A DNA stretch of 64,000 nt from Tritrichomonas musculus (GCA_039105265.1 JAPFFF010000001.1:3100001-3164000), one strand, 5' to 3'. Shown: positions 1 to 10,611, numbered from the stretch's first letter. Notes: generated from the letters alone by a model not told the origin. A program made the numbers and translations.

Positions 1-1
1 T

Positions 2-1669
2 AAATTTGCTACAATGTTCAACCTCAATGTTCACAAGGAAGTCATGGCATATAAGCTATATACACAAGAGAACATTCAAAGAAGAATTGTTGATGCTACT
101 GAGTTCCAACAGCAATACATCGATGAAAATGCAGATAAGTTATCGAAAGCACAACTTGATGCAAACTGCAAGCAGATTATCGAAAATGCAAAAATCGCAA
201 ATTGCTATAATGATGGCAAAATCGACATCATTAAATATGCCATCTTCTATTGTTTCAAGGACTGTATTGTTTTGATGAAGGGAATGGAAAAATTTAATGA
301 AGACCTGAAAGCAGTCTTTAAAGAGACAAAGACAGATATGTATGGTGTTCATGATTTTATATCTATAAGTGCTATTGGATACTGCTTTGCCAAGAAATAT
401 GGTTGCTTTGATGGATGTTATGAACTATCAGGTAAGTGTCAAGACTTCATACAACGATGTGTCTCTGGTGGAAGAACAATGACAGCAGGTAATGAAAAGC
501 AATACATCGAAGGAAAGATACAAGACTTTGATGCAGTTAGCTTATATCCATCTGCAATGTATGTTATGGATGGTATACCATTAGGAAGACCTAAAGTAAT
601 ACCACAAGGTACAACACATGAACAACTTATGCAATATGATACATTCTTTATCGAAGTCAACATCAAGAAACTCGAATGTAAATCAAAAGAGCCATATAAA
701 TTTGGACAAGTATTTACAAGGAATGAAGCAGGTAGTAAAATATTCGGCAATTTCCTTGTTGACCATTATTATATCGATAAAGTAGGTCTCATGGACTTGT
801 TCGAATTTTATGATGTTGAATATGAGTTAATACGTGGCTATTACTTTGATGAAGGATTTAACAAGAAAATCAATGAGTTCATTGAGAAGCTCTTTAATCT
901 CAGGGCAAGTTATAAAAAGCAAAAGAACCCTCTTGAACAAACAATAAAGCTCCTCCTCAACTCCATATATGGCAAGTCAATATTGAAAGCAACAAAGACT
1001 GAAACCAAGACAGTACCAAAAAGCCAACTATACAAGTACCTCTGGAGGAACTACAACTTTATCAAGGAGGTTGTTGAAGATGCTAATATTGATAAGTGCT
1101 ATGTCAAGAAGTTGAAACCAATTAATGACCATTTCAACCTACCTCAATTTGGTGCAAGCGTTCTCTCTTGGAGTAAGCACTTAATGAACAGGGTTATGGC
1201 TACAGCTGAGCAAGCAGGTATACCTATCTTTTATCAAGATACTGATAGTATGCATGTACTTGAAAAAGATGTACCAAGGATAGCTGACTTATTCCAGTTC
1301 AAGTATCATCAACCTCTTATTGGAAAAAATATGTGTCAGTTTCATAATGACTTTGATGAGTTCGAAGGTAGTCAAGGGGAAATACACTCAAGAAAACTCA
1401 TTGCACTTGGTAAAAAGAGCTACCTCGATATCTTGGTTGATGAACAAGGAAATGAAGGATATCATATTAGACTCAAAGGAATTCCAAAACAAGTTATTCT
1501 CAACAAGTGCAAAAGGATGGATATCTCAGTTGAAGAGCTTTTTGAAAGAATGCATGAAGGAGAAAGTATGACATTTGATTTGTTGGATGGTTCGAATGCA
1601 TTCAGGAAGTCAAAGACATTTCAACAAACCAACTTACCTAAATTTGCACGTACTCTTAGGTTTACTTAG
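2..1669 (+). CDS. polB: Protein-primed family B DNA polymerase (C-terminal part, element A)
   Basis: The frame is open from the window edge, so the N-terminal part and exonuclease I/II motifs lie outside. Visible motifs are the exonuclease III type YCFKD near nt 256, motif A DFDAVSLYPSA near nt 530, motif B LLLNSIYGKS near nt 955, motif C YQDTDSMH near nt 1233 and the KKSYLD motif near nt 1410. The long spacer between motifs A and B fits the TPR insertions of protein-primed polymerases. It would copy the element's linear DNA from a protein-bound end. It matches the polymerase of element B in motif order and in local stretches such as DFDAVSLYPSA, but the two are clearly divergent. The ATG at 14 is only an internal methionine. 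Family call is firm; full length is not visible. Confidence 0.93.
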   Translation, partial: KFATMFNLNVHKEVMAYKLYTQENIQRRIVDATEFQQQYIDENADKLSKAQLDANCKQIIENAKIANCYNDGKIDIIKYAIFYCFKDCIVLMKGMEKFNEDLKAVFKETKTDMYGVHDFISISAIGYCFAKKYGCFDGCYELSGKCQDFIQRCVSGGRTMTAGNEKQYIEGKIQDFDAVSLYPSAMYVMDGIPLGRPKVIPQGTTHEQLMQYDTFFIEVNIKKLECKSKEPYKFGQVFTRNEAGSKIFGNFLVDHYYIDKVGLMDLFEFYDVEYELIRGYYFDEGFNKKINEFIEKLFNLRASYKKQKNPLEQTIKLLLNSIYGKSILKATKTETKTVPKSQLYKYLWRNYNFIKEVVEDANIDKCYVKKLKPINDHFNLPQFGASVLSWSKHLMNRVMATAEQAGIPIFYQDTDSMHVLEKDVPRIADLFQFKYHQPLIGKNMCQFHNDFDEFEGSQGEIHSRKLIALGKKSYLDILVDEQGNEGYHIRLKGIPKQVILNKCKRMDISVEELFERMHEGESMTFDLLDGSNAFRKSKTFQQTNLPKFARTLRFT

Positions 1670-2402
1670 TTATAACATCATTGATATCAGTCGAGTTAGA
1701 TGGTTTAATTTTGATAGTTATGAACAAAGGACTTTTTAACAATATCGGCTGGTATTGAAAATCTACTAAACTTAATTCTAAAAACTTTAATGAATCTGTA
1801 AATGTTTTTATTTTTAAAGGCTTACCCTCAGTCTCGAAATCATAGATAAGTGGTTTCTTATCTACAGTGAAGGTATTTATTGTACCAATAACTGAAGGTG
1901 TATATTGTTGTTCACCTATATTCGAGTATATGGCATTACCTTGTAGAGATACTAGATACAACTTAGTATGATTTAATATTGGTATATCTTTTATTATATA
2001 GGTTGTATTAGCAGGTAACTCTAAAGGCAATGGAGTATTATAAAGACCAGTTACTAATGCAGCTCGATGAGTTAAAGACGTAATGGTAGTCTTCATTGTG
2101 GTTTTTATTTGGAATGTTCTTGTTTCTTGTTTATACTCCCATTGAAACCAAGACATTAAATTTAATACCGATTGTAATTCTTTGATTGTATAAGAAAATT
2201 TAGGAGTTCGAAAATAGGCTTTAATAGGTACTGAATCACTTGACATCTCAATATAATCTTCATCATTGGTTAACAGAATATTACTCAAGGTGCTTAATGA
2301 AGATACATAATACTTGACATATTTACACTTCCAAGGTATATCTAAATTAACCGATACCTTATTATATTCATCTGCATTTGTGCTTTGTACTGATACTAGC
2401 AT
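1662..2402 (-). CDS. Possible Polinton-type minor capsid (penton) protein
   Basis: This 246-residue protein has no signal peptide or membrane segment and is predicted by eye to be beta-rich. The segment IYSNIGEQ...VIGTINTF followed by IKIKTFTDSLKFLELSLVDF resembles the C-terminal half of Polinton and polinton-like-virus minor capsid proteins, which end in a similar strand pattern (IYxDI, then a late ELSLVDF-like strand). Its length is also typical of that family. The gene overlaps the polymerase end by a few bases and diverges from the giant fibre gene with only 16 bp between the two start codons, so the pair must share a very compact promoter region. The assignment is by pattern memory only; an alternative is another virion or accessory protein of the element. 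Confidence 0.45.
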   Translation of the reverse strand: MLVSVQSTNADEYNKVSVNLDIPWKCKYVKYYVSSLSTLSNILLTNDEDYIEMSSDSVPIKAYFRTPKFSYTIKELQSVLNLMSWFQWEYKQETRTFQIKTTMKTTITSLTHRAALVTGLYNTPLPLELPANTTYIIKDIPILNHTKLYLVSLQGNAIYSNIGEQQYTPSVIGTINTFTVDKKPLIYDFETEGKPLKIKTFTDSLKFLELSLVDFQYQPILLKSPLFITIKIKPSNSTDINDVITK

Positions 2403-2418
2403 TTTATTATATCCTAAA

Positions 2419-5400
2419 ATGTCAATTAAAGTTTATTCTTTGTTATCAGGAGAAACAGAGAAGCTAAAAGACAAAGACATAGAGATAAGTGTTAATGATG
2501 AAAACAACATCGATATCATAAGAGGTGGAGACCCTAAAGATTATCCAAAATTCAGTTGCTTATATAATAAGGAAGAGATAGACATAAAATTGGTTAGTGA
2601 CTATCTGGATAAAAATGGGCTCGAGTCTTTTGGTGCTCTTAACATTATGGGAGGTAAAGGTATATATACATGGAATACTGATGGTACACTAACGACAAAA
2701 ATACAATATTGTGCTAGTCTCAATAAACTATATGAAAGATTAAGAGACAGTGCTAAAAATTTGGAAGTCTTTTTAACTAAAATGAGGGAAGATGTAGATT
2801 CTGGTATTGCACCAGGAGCTACCTTAAAATATTTTACTGGAGAGATAAGTGATAAAGATATAATAGAAGAAGAATATGATGTTAGTACATATAAGAAGTT
2901 AATAGAAGCATTAACAGCGAATCAAAAAGGTATGTTAGATGTTATGAATTTAATGATTCAAAATATAGATGAAGTTAATAATGCAATTGTTCCAAGTATC
3001 GATTGGAATACATTAAAGGACTTAAAAATAATTGTCGAACATGTAGATGAAACTACCAAAGCAATTACCTATGGAACAGATACAATAAAACCTAAAAACA
3101 TGGAAACTATAATAAAAGAGTTAAGTACAAGTAATGATAATATATCAAAGTGGATAAAAAATAATACTGTTGATTTTACTGAAATTGAGCCCATTAAATA
3201 TGTAGATTTAAAAGTTAATGAAACTACTAATGAAACTATCTTTGATGTCAATGAGACAAAGATAAATAACATGAAAGACTTTGCTGAGAAAACAAATACA
3301 ACAGCTGCTAATATTACTAAATGGATAGATGCATTAAATGATCAAACCATAAGTTATGAGACTCTCTTGAACTTAACAGGTGGTAATACTTCCATGTGCC
3401 TAATTAATAAAACAACTGGTGAACCAGAAATACATGAGGTTAAAATAGAAATTGATGAAACACCACCACCTACTCCAACACCTGAGCCAACTCCAGACCC
3501 TACACCTACACCTACGCCTACTCCAACTGAACCACCAAAAGAGTTAGTTAACAAAGAAGATATGGTTTATGTAATTCCTCCTATTGATGAATTAAAGAAA
3601 CTCGAAGAATATACGATTCCAAAAATAATAGAACCAGAAGTACTCAAATTAACAGTATCCAAGTTTTGGTTATATAGTAAAGAGACAATAGGATGGATAA
3701 AAGACTTATTGTATAATATCATTTCAACTACCCTATCTCTTGCTAAACAGCCTATTAAATTAACTTATAAAACAATTGCTTTTGCGACAAAAGAATTTAT
3801 GAAGATTATATATAACTTATTTTATTTTATCTGGTATGGTATTGATAGTATTGTGGATATTGCATATGAAGCTGTTAAAGATAATGAAAAAGTGGGGGTA
3901 ATCTTTTATATTGGAGGAGAAGATGCAGATGCTGACTTTAAGGATGTAGATTTGCATCAGGTCATTGATGAGATAAAAGAATTGACACCAAGACTTAATA
4001 ACAAAATTGATGAATTAAAGAATGAAGGAATTCGAATGATTAAAATAGCATATAGCTCATTTACATTATTTTGGAGCAACTTATGGCACTTCATAGTTGA
4101 TTTTATCATGAACTACCCGAATTTAGTTAATAATATTATACAGATAGGCGGAAATTGGATAGATGCTCAATTTTGGCAATATATAGGAGGTTATTCTGAT
4201 TTAATTCTGTATGTTTACGTAATACTTGTATATGCAATCGCTGGGGGTTTAGGCGTTGGGGCATTTTGTTTATGTGTAATTCTAATAGCTGCCCTTTTCG
4301 AACCAATAGGAAGAGGTGCCCAATGGATTGTAAATAAGATTACACGACATCCTCCTGCTCCTCATGCTCGTACACTTGAAGTTGATGATAATGACGTTGT
4401 TAATACTGATGATGAAAATAGCTTTGATATTGTTGACCCTGATGGAAATAAAATTGTAATTGAGATTGATGATGATATATTAGAAGTATTTCGAAATCAA
4501 TATAACTCATTGGTCTCCAAATATCAAACAATCTATGATGTTGTTCCCTCTACTCCATCAACTGACTCCAAGTATTTTACCTTGAAGGAATCAGACCAGT
4601 TATATTTATATAGACCATCTAAGACGTATGAAGAATCCAATTATTATTGTATGAGATGGGATATAGATAAAGATTATGACATACCACAAAATTTAGTATT
4701 TAGATTCAAAGACTATCTATTTGGTCATAACTGGGAATTAACATGGGATGGTAAAAATTGGACAGGAAATAATTGTCAAAACATGTGTACAGAAAAGATA
4801 TCATACATGAACACAAATAACGGTGCGCCTGCTTTAACAATCAAACATAACGAAAGAATTGGGAGATGGATAAAAGGAACAATAAAGGAAGATTTAACTG
4901 ATGATGATAATTATGCTCATATCTTGAAAGATTATCTTACCAATTGGAGGGTTGTTAAGAAAGATGGAACCATATTAAGTGAAGGAATAACTGCAACTTT
5001 TGATTCAAGTGGTTCAGGTACTTTAACTCAAGATGGATATAAATATGAACAAGCTAGAATGTATGTTGATGCACCAAGTGGATTAAATGCAGATGATGGA
5101 TTATATGTTTATGCTGACCTAAATATTAATGGAAATATAACTGAATTAAAATGGGATTGTCATCCTACTCATTGTATTAATTCAGGTGTTATGCATACCT
5201 ATGGGTCAAATCCTTGTCTCGAATCATTTAATTATCATCGAGAAAAAAGGCATTCCATTAAAATCATTGAAGGATTTAATCATAAGAACATTCGAATATA
5301 TATAGAGAAAGAATTATTTGATTTTGATGTGAAAGTTAATCCATTCGATATAATTATTCAACAACAATTTTATGAAGTAGAGCCAGACCCAAGAAAATGC

Positions 5401-7686
5401 ACTACCATATCGACAGATTATAATATTTATTCATCAAAGATTATATGGGCTGATAATATCATGACTATGCGTCGAGATTTAAATGTTGTTGGTGGAATCA
5501 CAGATATATTAGCCTATGATTATGCTTTATTGAAACAGACAGTTGATAATCTAGTTGAACAAATGAGAATTCAAGCCATGTATAATGAATATACTGATAG
5601 TATTAAACAAGGTGTAGCAGTTGCGAATAGTATATTAAATATTTTAGCATCAACAGTTTGTATTGCAAGTGCCCTTTCAACATTAAATATGTCCAATAAC
5701 TCTGTAACTATTAATACATATCAAACAAGACCTTTCCCAGCAGGTCCAGGAGGAAATGGTGGAGGAGGTGGTGGTGGTGGTGGTGGTTATCCAGGTGATG
5801 GAGGTAGTGGCTTTCAAGGTAAGTTTTTGGTGAATGTTGATTTGAAGGCTGATAAGATGACTATGGAAAGATTTTTACCAATAACAACAACTGTTCAAAA
5901 TCCTGTTGCTGGAGCTATTTCAACATTCTCAGCTACACAGGTTGTCCTTTCGACAACACATGCACTGACTCAGTTAGGAAATGCTATTGCTACACTTGGT
6001 TCGAATGTCTTACACTTCTTTAGGAATAGACCAGATACAAATGGAACTGAAACATTAAATATTAATTCATCCTCGATTACAATAACTGATAATGATACTG
6101 ATAATGCAACAAATACTATCACAACCACTGAGCAATCATTAGAGAGAACTCATAGAGAAGTACAGCCACAGGTTGTTACAGATGAAACAGATGAGATTCG
6201 AACAGATATAACTGTACCACAGACTACAATGACAAATACAGCTTCAACTACGATTGCACTTAGGAATCAAGTTCCTGTTATCAATATATCTGGAATCCAG
6301 TATACCTTAGAAGATATTGCAGATATGACAAGAGCAGAACGAAATGCATTAGTTGCTAGTCATCCTGATATCTTACGTATCCAATATCATGGAAGAGAGT
6401 GGTTTAATGTGTATGATTTGTTTTATAATGACCAACTCATTATCCATAATAATGTATTTCAACGAAGGACTCTAATAAGACCAGCTGATATTGAGATGAC
6501 AGATAGAATACATAGAGCTACTGATAATAATTGGTCAATAGAATGGGAAGGAACAACATACACAGCGAGAGATATTGAACAATTATCTATGCAAGACAGA
6601 TTAAATTTACCATTTGTACAAAATGGAGATATTGGATTAGAACCTTACTTGAATGACCAAACAATGGAAGCATGGATAAATATTATTGATCATAGAGGAG
6701 AGACTATTGATCCAATTGTTGCTACTATTGATTATTCAGCACCAACTACAGCAAATATTAGTGGAGGTCAAGTACGATTTGTTGGAATAAATTCACAGAT
6801 AGAAGTCAATGCAAATGGAGTTAGATATCAGCATTATGACCTTGTTGCCACAACAGATACTTGGACAGTACCAGGAACAACACCAGCAATAACAGCAAGA
6901 ATGATAGAACAAATGAGTGATGAACAAAGAGGAGAACTAATGGATAATATTTATTCTCATGGTAATCTTTTAGCTTTTAATGACACATTAGATGAAACAA
7001 CTGGTGAAGAAATAACACAAGTACTATATAATGGAAATGTAGTTGCTACAATAGATAGAAGAAGACTACATGTAATTAATATTGTGAATGGAGTGATAGA
7101 AATGTACCAACAAGATGGTGTTATAAGTGCAACTACCCAGGTTATTATGGGAGCAGTAGGTTATGTTGCTAGAAGGTTCTTACATGGTCAATGGCAGTTT
7201 GTTAGACATCATCCTGGTGATGCAGCAGCTATAGCAGGAGTAGCAGCAGAAGCATATGTAGCAAATAGAATAGGATTATTTAATATTCCAAGTTGGTTCC
7301 GTCGTAATGATAACCCAGAGACATTAGCAGAGGAAGATGTATTAGAAAAGATTCTTGCATGGGCATATCATGAAGAAACAGATGATGAACCTGAACTTGA
7401 AATAACAATGAAGGATGCTGATAAGATGATGGTTTCATTTGATACATGTATTAATATTGCAAAGACATATCGCGATACTTTAAAGGGTACAATAGCATTC
7501 ATGTGCGAGAAAATCAAAGAGCTTGAAAATAAGTCAAGTACAAAACATCCATTAGAAGATATAGATATGACTGCTTATATTACTAAAGTAGAAGTGAAGG
7601 AAATGATAGACCAGAAGGATGCATATATTGATACTCTTGAGGCAAGACTTGCAGCACTTGAAGCTAAATGTGCTAACATCGAATGA
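2419..7686 (+). CDS. Giant fibre-like protein with membrane segments (element A)
   Basis: I place the start at the ATG at 2419, beginning MSIKVYSLLSG, because an earlier frame start would run into the divergent gene; this gives 1755 residues. From N to C: a coiled-coil region with repeated SxxDNISKWIxN-like segments; a PT-rich hinge (PTPTPEPTPDPTPTPT) near nt 3465-3535; amphipathic and hydrophobic stretches at nt 3640-3880 and 4060-4310, including one strong membrane candidate (DLILYVYVILVYAIAGG); a conserved beta-rich module (SDQLYLYRPS to ADNIMTMRRDLN) at nt 4590-5480 shared with the next gene and with element B; a glycine run near nt 5745; three degenerate repeats of the type GxxYTxxDIxxMxxxER at nt 6290-6950; and a coiled-coil tail ending ARLAALEAKCANIE. 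This looks like a virion surface or attachment protein. Function is inferred from architecture only. Confidence 0.7.
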   Translation: MSIKVYSLLSGETEKLKDKDIEISVNDENNIDIIRGGDPKDYPKFSCLYNKEEIDIKLVSDYLDKNGLESFGALNIMGGKGIYTWNTDGTLTTKIQYCASLNKLYERLRDSAKNLEVFLTKMREDVDSGIAPGATLKYFTGEISDKDIIEEEYDVSTYKKLIEALTANQKGMLDVMNLMIQNIDEVNNAIVPSIDWNTLKDLKIIVEHVDETTKAITYGTDTIKPKNMETIIKELSTSNDNISKWIKNNTVDFTEIEPIKYVDLKVNETTNETIFDVNETKINNMKDFAEKTNTTAANITKWIDALNDQTISYETLLNLTGGNTSMCLINKTTGEPEIHEVKIEIDETPPPTPTPEPTPDPTPTPTPTPTEPPKELVNKEDMVYVIPPIDELKKLEEYTIPKIIEPEVLKLTVSKFWLYSKETIGWIKDLLYNIISTTLSLAKQPIKLTYKTIAFATKEFMKIIYNLFYFIWYGIDSIVDIAYEAVKDNEKVGVIFYIGGEDADADFKDVDLHQVIDEIKELTPRLNNKIDELKNEGIRMIKIAYSSFTLFWSNLWHFIVDFIMNYPNLVNNIIQIGGNWIDAQFWQYIGGYSDLILYVYVILVYAIAGGLGVGAFCLCVILIAALFEPIGRGAQWIVNKITRHPPAPHARTLEVDDNDVVNTDDENSFDIVDPDGNKIVIEIDDDILEVFRNQYNSLVSKYQTIYDVVPSTPSTDSKYFTLKESDQLYLYRPSKTYEESNYYCMRWDIDKDYDIPQNLVFRFKDYLFGHNWELTWDGKNWTGNNCQNMCTEKISYMNTNNGAPALTIKHNERIGRWIKGTIKEDLTDDDNYAHILKDYLTNWRVVKKDGTILSEGITATFDSSGSGTLTQDGYKYEQARMYVDAPSGLNADDGLYVYADLNINGNITELKWDCHPTHCINSGVMHTYGSNPCLESFNYHREKRHSIKIIEGFNHKNIRIYIEKELFDFDVKVNPFDIIIQQQFYEVEPDPRKCTTISTDYNIYSSKIIWADNIMTMRRDLNVVGGITDILAYDYALLKQTVDNLVEQMRIQAMYNEYTDSIKQGVAVANSILNILASTVCIASALSTLNMSNNSVTINTYQTRPFPAGPGGNGGGGGGGGGGYPGDGGSGFQGKFLVNVDLKADKMTMERFLPITTTVQNPVAGAISTFSATQVVLSTTHALTQLGNAIATLGSNVLHFFRNRPDTNGTETLNINSSSITITDNDTDNATNTITTTEQSLERTHREVQPQVVTDETDEIRTDITVPQTTMTNTASTTIALRNQVPVINISGIQYTLEDIADMTRAERNALVASHPDILRIQYHGREWFNVYDLFYNDQLIIHNNVFQRRTLIRPADIEMTDRIHRATDNNWSIEWEGTTYTARDIEQLSMQDRLNLPFVQNGDIGLEPYLNDQTMEAWINIIDHRGETIDPIVATIDYSAPTTANISGGQVRFVGINSQIEVNANGVRYQHYDLVATTDTWTVPGTTPAITARMIEQMSDEQRGELMDNIYSHGNLLAFNDTLDETTGEEITQVLYNGNVVATIDRRRLHVINIVNGVIEMYQQDGVISATTQVIMGAVGYVARRFLHGQWQFVRHHPGDAAAIAGVAAEAYVANRIGLFNIPSWFRRNDNPETLAEEDVLEKILAWAYHEETDDEPELEITMKDADKMMVSFDTCINIAKTYRDTLKGTIAFMCEKIKELENKSSTKHPLEDIDMTAYITKVEVKEMIDQKDAYIDTLEARLAALEAKCANIE

Positions 7687-7705
7687 GAAGTTTTATTTAA
7701 CTAAA

Positions 7706-10375
7706 ATGAGTGATACTACTACAAGATTTAAAGGAGATATACAGTTTAAGATAGGGGATGCTACTCGAAAAGGTAGCCAGTTATTAACCTTGGGTGACTT
7801 AGATAACTATGTACAGACAGGTCATTTATTTAATGAGGTCGAAGGTTTACCAGAAGTTGATATTAAAAATAAAAATATACAGTATGTATCATTTGAGTCT
7901 TCAACAACAACTTACAATATCCTTAAGTTTGTTAATTTGCCTGAAGACTTCATGAATAAGCTCAACGAAATAAAAACCCAGACTAATATATTTAAGATAG
8001 TATTGAGGAAGAATATAGTATATGATACAAGTGGTAATTTAGTCAAGGAGTTCTACATATATGTTAAGGATGGTCAAGTATATTCTCCTTTGATAACTAA
8101 AAGTAGTAATGGATGCAGTATAAATAATAGTACCATTATGGGATATATGAATATAGCTTTTGATAGTAAACTAGACTTCAACCCATATACCTTGTGGCTG
8201 AATGGGGAGTTGAGCATAATGAATGAATATATAACTGATTCTTTACAGACAGAGAAGGCAATAAAGTGTTCTATAATAAAAGCTGATAATGCATTAAGTT
8301 TACGTAAAAGTGATGTACTATACTTATATAAGCCTACATCAACTAGTCAGGTTGTGATAGATAACAAGAAATATTGGTTACTTCAATGGAACATAGATAC
8401 AGGATATACTATACCTAATGACTTAGAGTTTAGGTTTAATGAGTATTGTTTTGGTAATAAGTGGTTTTTATCATGGGATGGTACAAAATGGGTAGGTGAT
8501 AACATACAAGGTCATATCAATGGTAGATTAGTTAATGGATTAAATAAGGAGAATGAGTATGGTGAAGATGGTACCTACATACAAGTCAAGAGGAGTGAGA
8601 GGAACATGAAACTGATTAATAAGCCTAATGACTACTCTCCTGATAACATACTACATTACATGATTCATGGAGGTAAGTGTAAAATAGACTGTTTTGTAAA
8701 ATTAAAGACAGGGGAGATAGAACCTTTTTCGAAATATGGTCTAGGATATCAAACAAGTCAAGGAGGTACAAAAGATGGATATGATATTGAAGCAATAAGG
8801 TGCTATAAGATGAATAATGCGACTAATAAATTAGAAACTAGTGCTATTGATGAACTCTACCTTGATATTACCCTTGAAGGTTCTAAAAATGCAAATAGGT
8901 TCTCAGTTCGACCTACTGGAAAAGAAGGTAATGGAGGAGACAAGGTATGGTTGTTCTTACATGGTGTACTTGATTCATGTGAAAAGCTTGAATATACATA
9001 TGCAGCTTCGACTACTAATGACTCAAGGGATATTAAGATATATTTAGCTGATGAATATGTTGACCCAATAGATGAGGTTCATTGGGATTCAACTACTAAC
9101 CCATTCGAGTATATCATTAAGCAGCAATTTTATGAAGTATCCCCAAATCCTAATGGGGCAACGACCTTATATACTGATTATAATATTACCTCCTCTAAGA
9201 TAATTACTGCTGATAATATTACTACTATGAGGAGTGATTTAAACTTAGTTACCAACAATGTAGATGTTATTAGCTATGATGTTAACGAAATGAACACTGT
9301 TATGGAAAGCTTAAAAGGTAGAGTATCAAGGACTGAACAAGTTACTCAACATCTGGAGGATGATGTAGATAATTTACGTATAGTCTCATGGACAGCATTA
9401 GCTTTTGGAGTTGCAGGTACTGCTGGGTCAATAGGTTCTATTGGTATGCAGCTATTTCCAGATGGTATAAGCTTTCCTACCATAAAAGGTGGAGGATTCC
9501 TTAAAAGGTTATTCTCTCATAAGTCAACCAAAGGTATGAGTGATTTGGTTAGAAATAGCATTAACTTCATGTCAGGTACTACAGCAAGAAGCATAACCAA
9601 AGATATAACACCTATAATTACCTGGTGTGAGGAAGAGTATAAGCAACTAGATGAACTACCTTTTACTGATGAGAATGATAACCCTGATACTGGAACCTTG
9701 ACATTAAGTGGTGCTATGGATATCAGCAATATGTTTAGGGATTCACTCAAGCCTTGTTTCAAGTTGTTAGCTGAGAAGGTCAATGAGCTAGAGGCTGAGT
9801 TTGATAATTACCCTACTGTGGATGAAGCTAATGAAGGTCTAGATGTACTTATAGGTAGGATAGAGACATTAGAGGGCAAGATACCTGAACCTGTGGATTT
9901 AAGTGGATATGCTCTGAAAAGCGAAATTCCAGAGATTATTGATAAAAGAATTACTTTCAATCAAGAATTAGAATTATATTATGATGAAGGCACTGGCGTT
10001 AATACTATTTCGGTTCTTTATACTAATGCAAGTCAATATTTAGAAAAATGGAAAAAATATGGAATGTTATTTGATGGATATGATAAAACTGATGAAAATA
10101 TTAAATATAAAGGAATATTCACTATATCAAGTATTAATAATAATGATTATATTTTAAATAATGGTGTTCAAAATATAGCATTAACATTAGAAATGAGTTC
10201 AAGTTGTGGAGTAGTTATTGATTTAGATAACCGACATAGAATCAATGTAATAAGTTGCTATATTGCAAATGAAGATTATGATGAAACAAACTTAAACTGT
10301 GTTGTTAATCTTGCATTTCTCCAAGATAAGATAGCAGCATTGGAAGCTAGGTTAGCTGCTCTTGAATCGAAATAA
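7706..10375 (+). CDS. Large fibre-like protein (element A)
   Basis: The start is the ATG at 7706 (MSDTTTRFKGDIQFKIGD), which lies 19 bp after the previous stop and follows ttttatttaactaaa; it gives 889 residues. The opening TRFKGDIQFK...GSQLLT matches the opening of the element B fibre (TKFKGDIQFK...GSQLLT). The middle carries the shared module SDVLYLYKPT to TADNITTMRSDLNL at nt 8310-9250. It is followed by coiled coil, a glycine-rich hydrophobic patch at nt 9400-9480, an MFRDSL...LLAEKVNELEAE coiled coil, one YALKSEIPE fibre-type motif near nt 9908 and a terminal coiled coil ending AALEARLAALESK. It most likely pairs with its upstream neighbour as a second fibre or spike. No enzyme motif is seen. 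Confidence 0.72.
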   Translation: MSDTTTRFKGDIQFKIGDATRKGSQLLTLGDLDNYVQTGHLFNEVEGLPEVDIKNKNIQYVSFESSTTTYNILKFVNLPEDFMNKLNEIKTQTNIFKIVLRKNIVYDTSGNLVKEFYIYVKDGQVYSPLITKSSNGCSINNSTIMGYMNIAFDSKLDFNPYTLWLNGELSIMNEYITDSLQTEKAIKCSIIKADNALSLRKSDVLYLYKPTSTSQVVIDNKKYWLLQWNIDTGYTIPNDLEFRFNEYCFGNKWFLSWDGTKWVGDNIQGHINGRLVNGLNKENEYGEDGTYIQVKRSERNMKLINKPNDYSPDNILHYMIHGGKCKIDCFVKLKTGEIEPFSKYGLGYQTSQGGTKDGYDIEAIRCYKMNNATNKLETSAIDELYLDITLEGSKNANRFSVRPTGKEGNGGDKVWLFLHGVLDSCEKLEYTYAASTTNDSRDIKIYLADEYVDPIDEVHWDSTTNPFEYIIKQQFYEVSPNPNGATTLYTDYNITSSKIITADNITTMRSDLNLVTNNVDVISYDVNEMNTVMESLKGRVSRTEQVTQHLEDDVDNLRIVSWTALAFGVAGTAGSIGSIGMQLFPDGISFPTIKGGGFLKRLFSHKSTKGMSDLVRNSINFMSGTTARSITKDITPIITWCEEEYKQLDELPFTDENDNPDTGTLTLSGAMDISNMFRDSLKPCFKLLAEKVNELEAEFDNYPTVDEANEGLDVLIGRIETLEGKIPEPVDLSGYALKSEIPEIIDKRITFNQELELYYDEGTGVNTISVLYTNASQYLEKWKKYGMLFDGYDKTDENIKYKGIFTISSINNNDYILNNGVQNIALTLEMSSSCGVVIDLDNRHRINVISCYIANEDYDETNLNCVVNLAFLQDKIAALEARLAALESK

Positions 10376-10400
10376 AGTAGGTACGAGATTCTCGGGGCTG

Positions 10401-10525
10401 GTACCTGTGCCGTTTCATAGATGGGCGATTGTGGGGTGGGGTACCTGTGCCGTTTCATAGATGGTAGGCGTTGAGGTGGGTGGGTGGGAATTAGGGGTGG
10501 GGCCCCTGTGCCGTTTCTTTGATGG
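10401..10525. repeat. Three spaced copies of a GTACCTGTGCCGTTTCATAG motif
   Basis: Copies start at 10401, 10441 and 10502 (the last slightly changed), separated by G-rich spacers of about 16 and 37 bp. Each holds CCGTTTCAT, that is a Myb-type AACGG core on the other strand beside a TTCAT, the same pairing seen in element B promoters. It could be a degenerate promoter cluster or a subterminal repeat of element A. Confidence 0.6.
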
Positions 10526-10549
10526 GGAGCAGTAGTGAGAACAAGAATA

Positions 10550-10609
10550 TTTTTTTCTTTTCTTTTCTTTTTTCTTTTTTTCTTTTTCTTTTCTTTTCTT
10601 TTTCTTTTA
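10550..10609. repeat. Pyrimidine tract next to element end
   Basis: About 60 bases of almost pure T and C (TTTTC-type units) lead directly into the palindrome at 10612. The same arrangement, on the other strand, flanks the second palindrome copy at 48611-48645. Confidence 0.8.
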
Positions 10610-10611
10610 TG

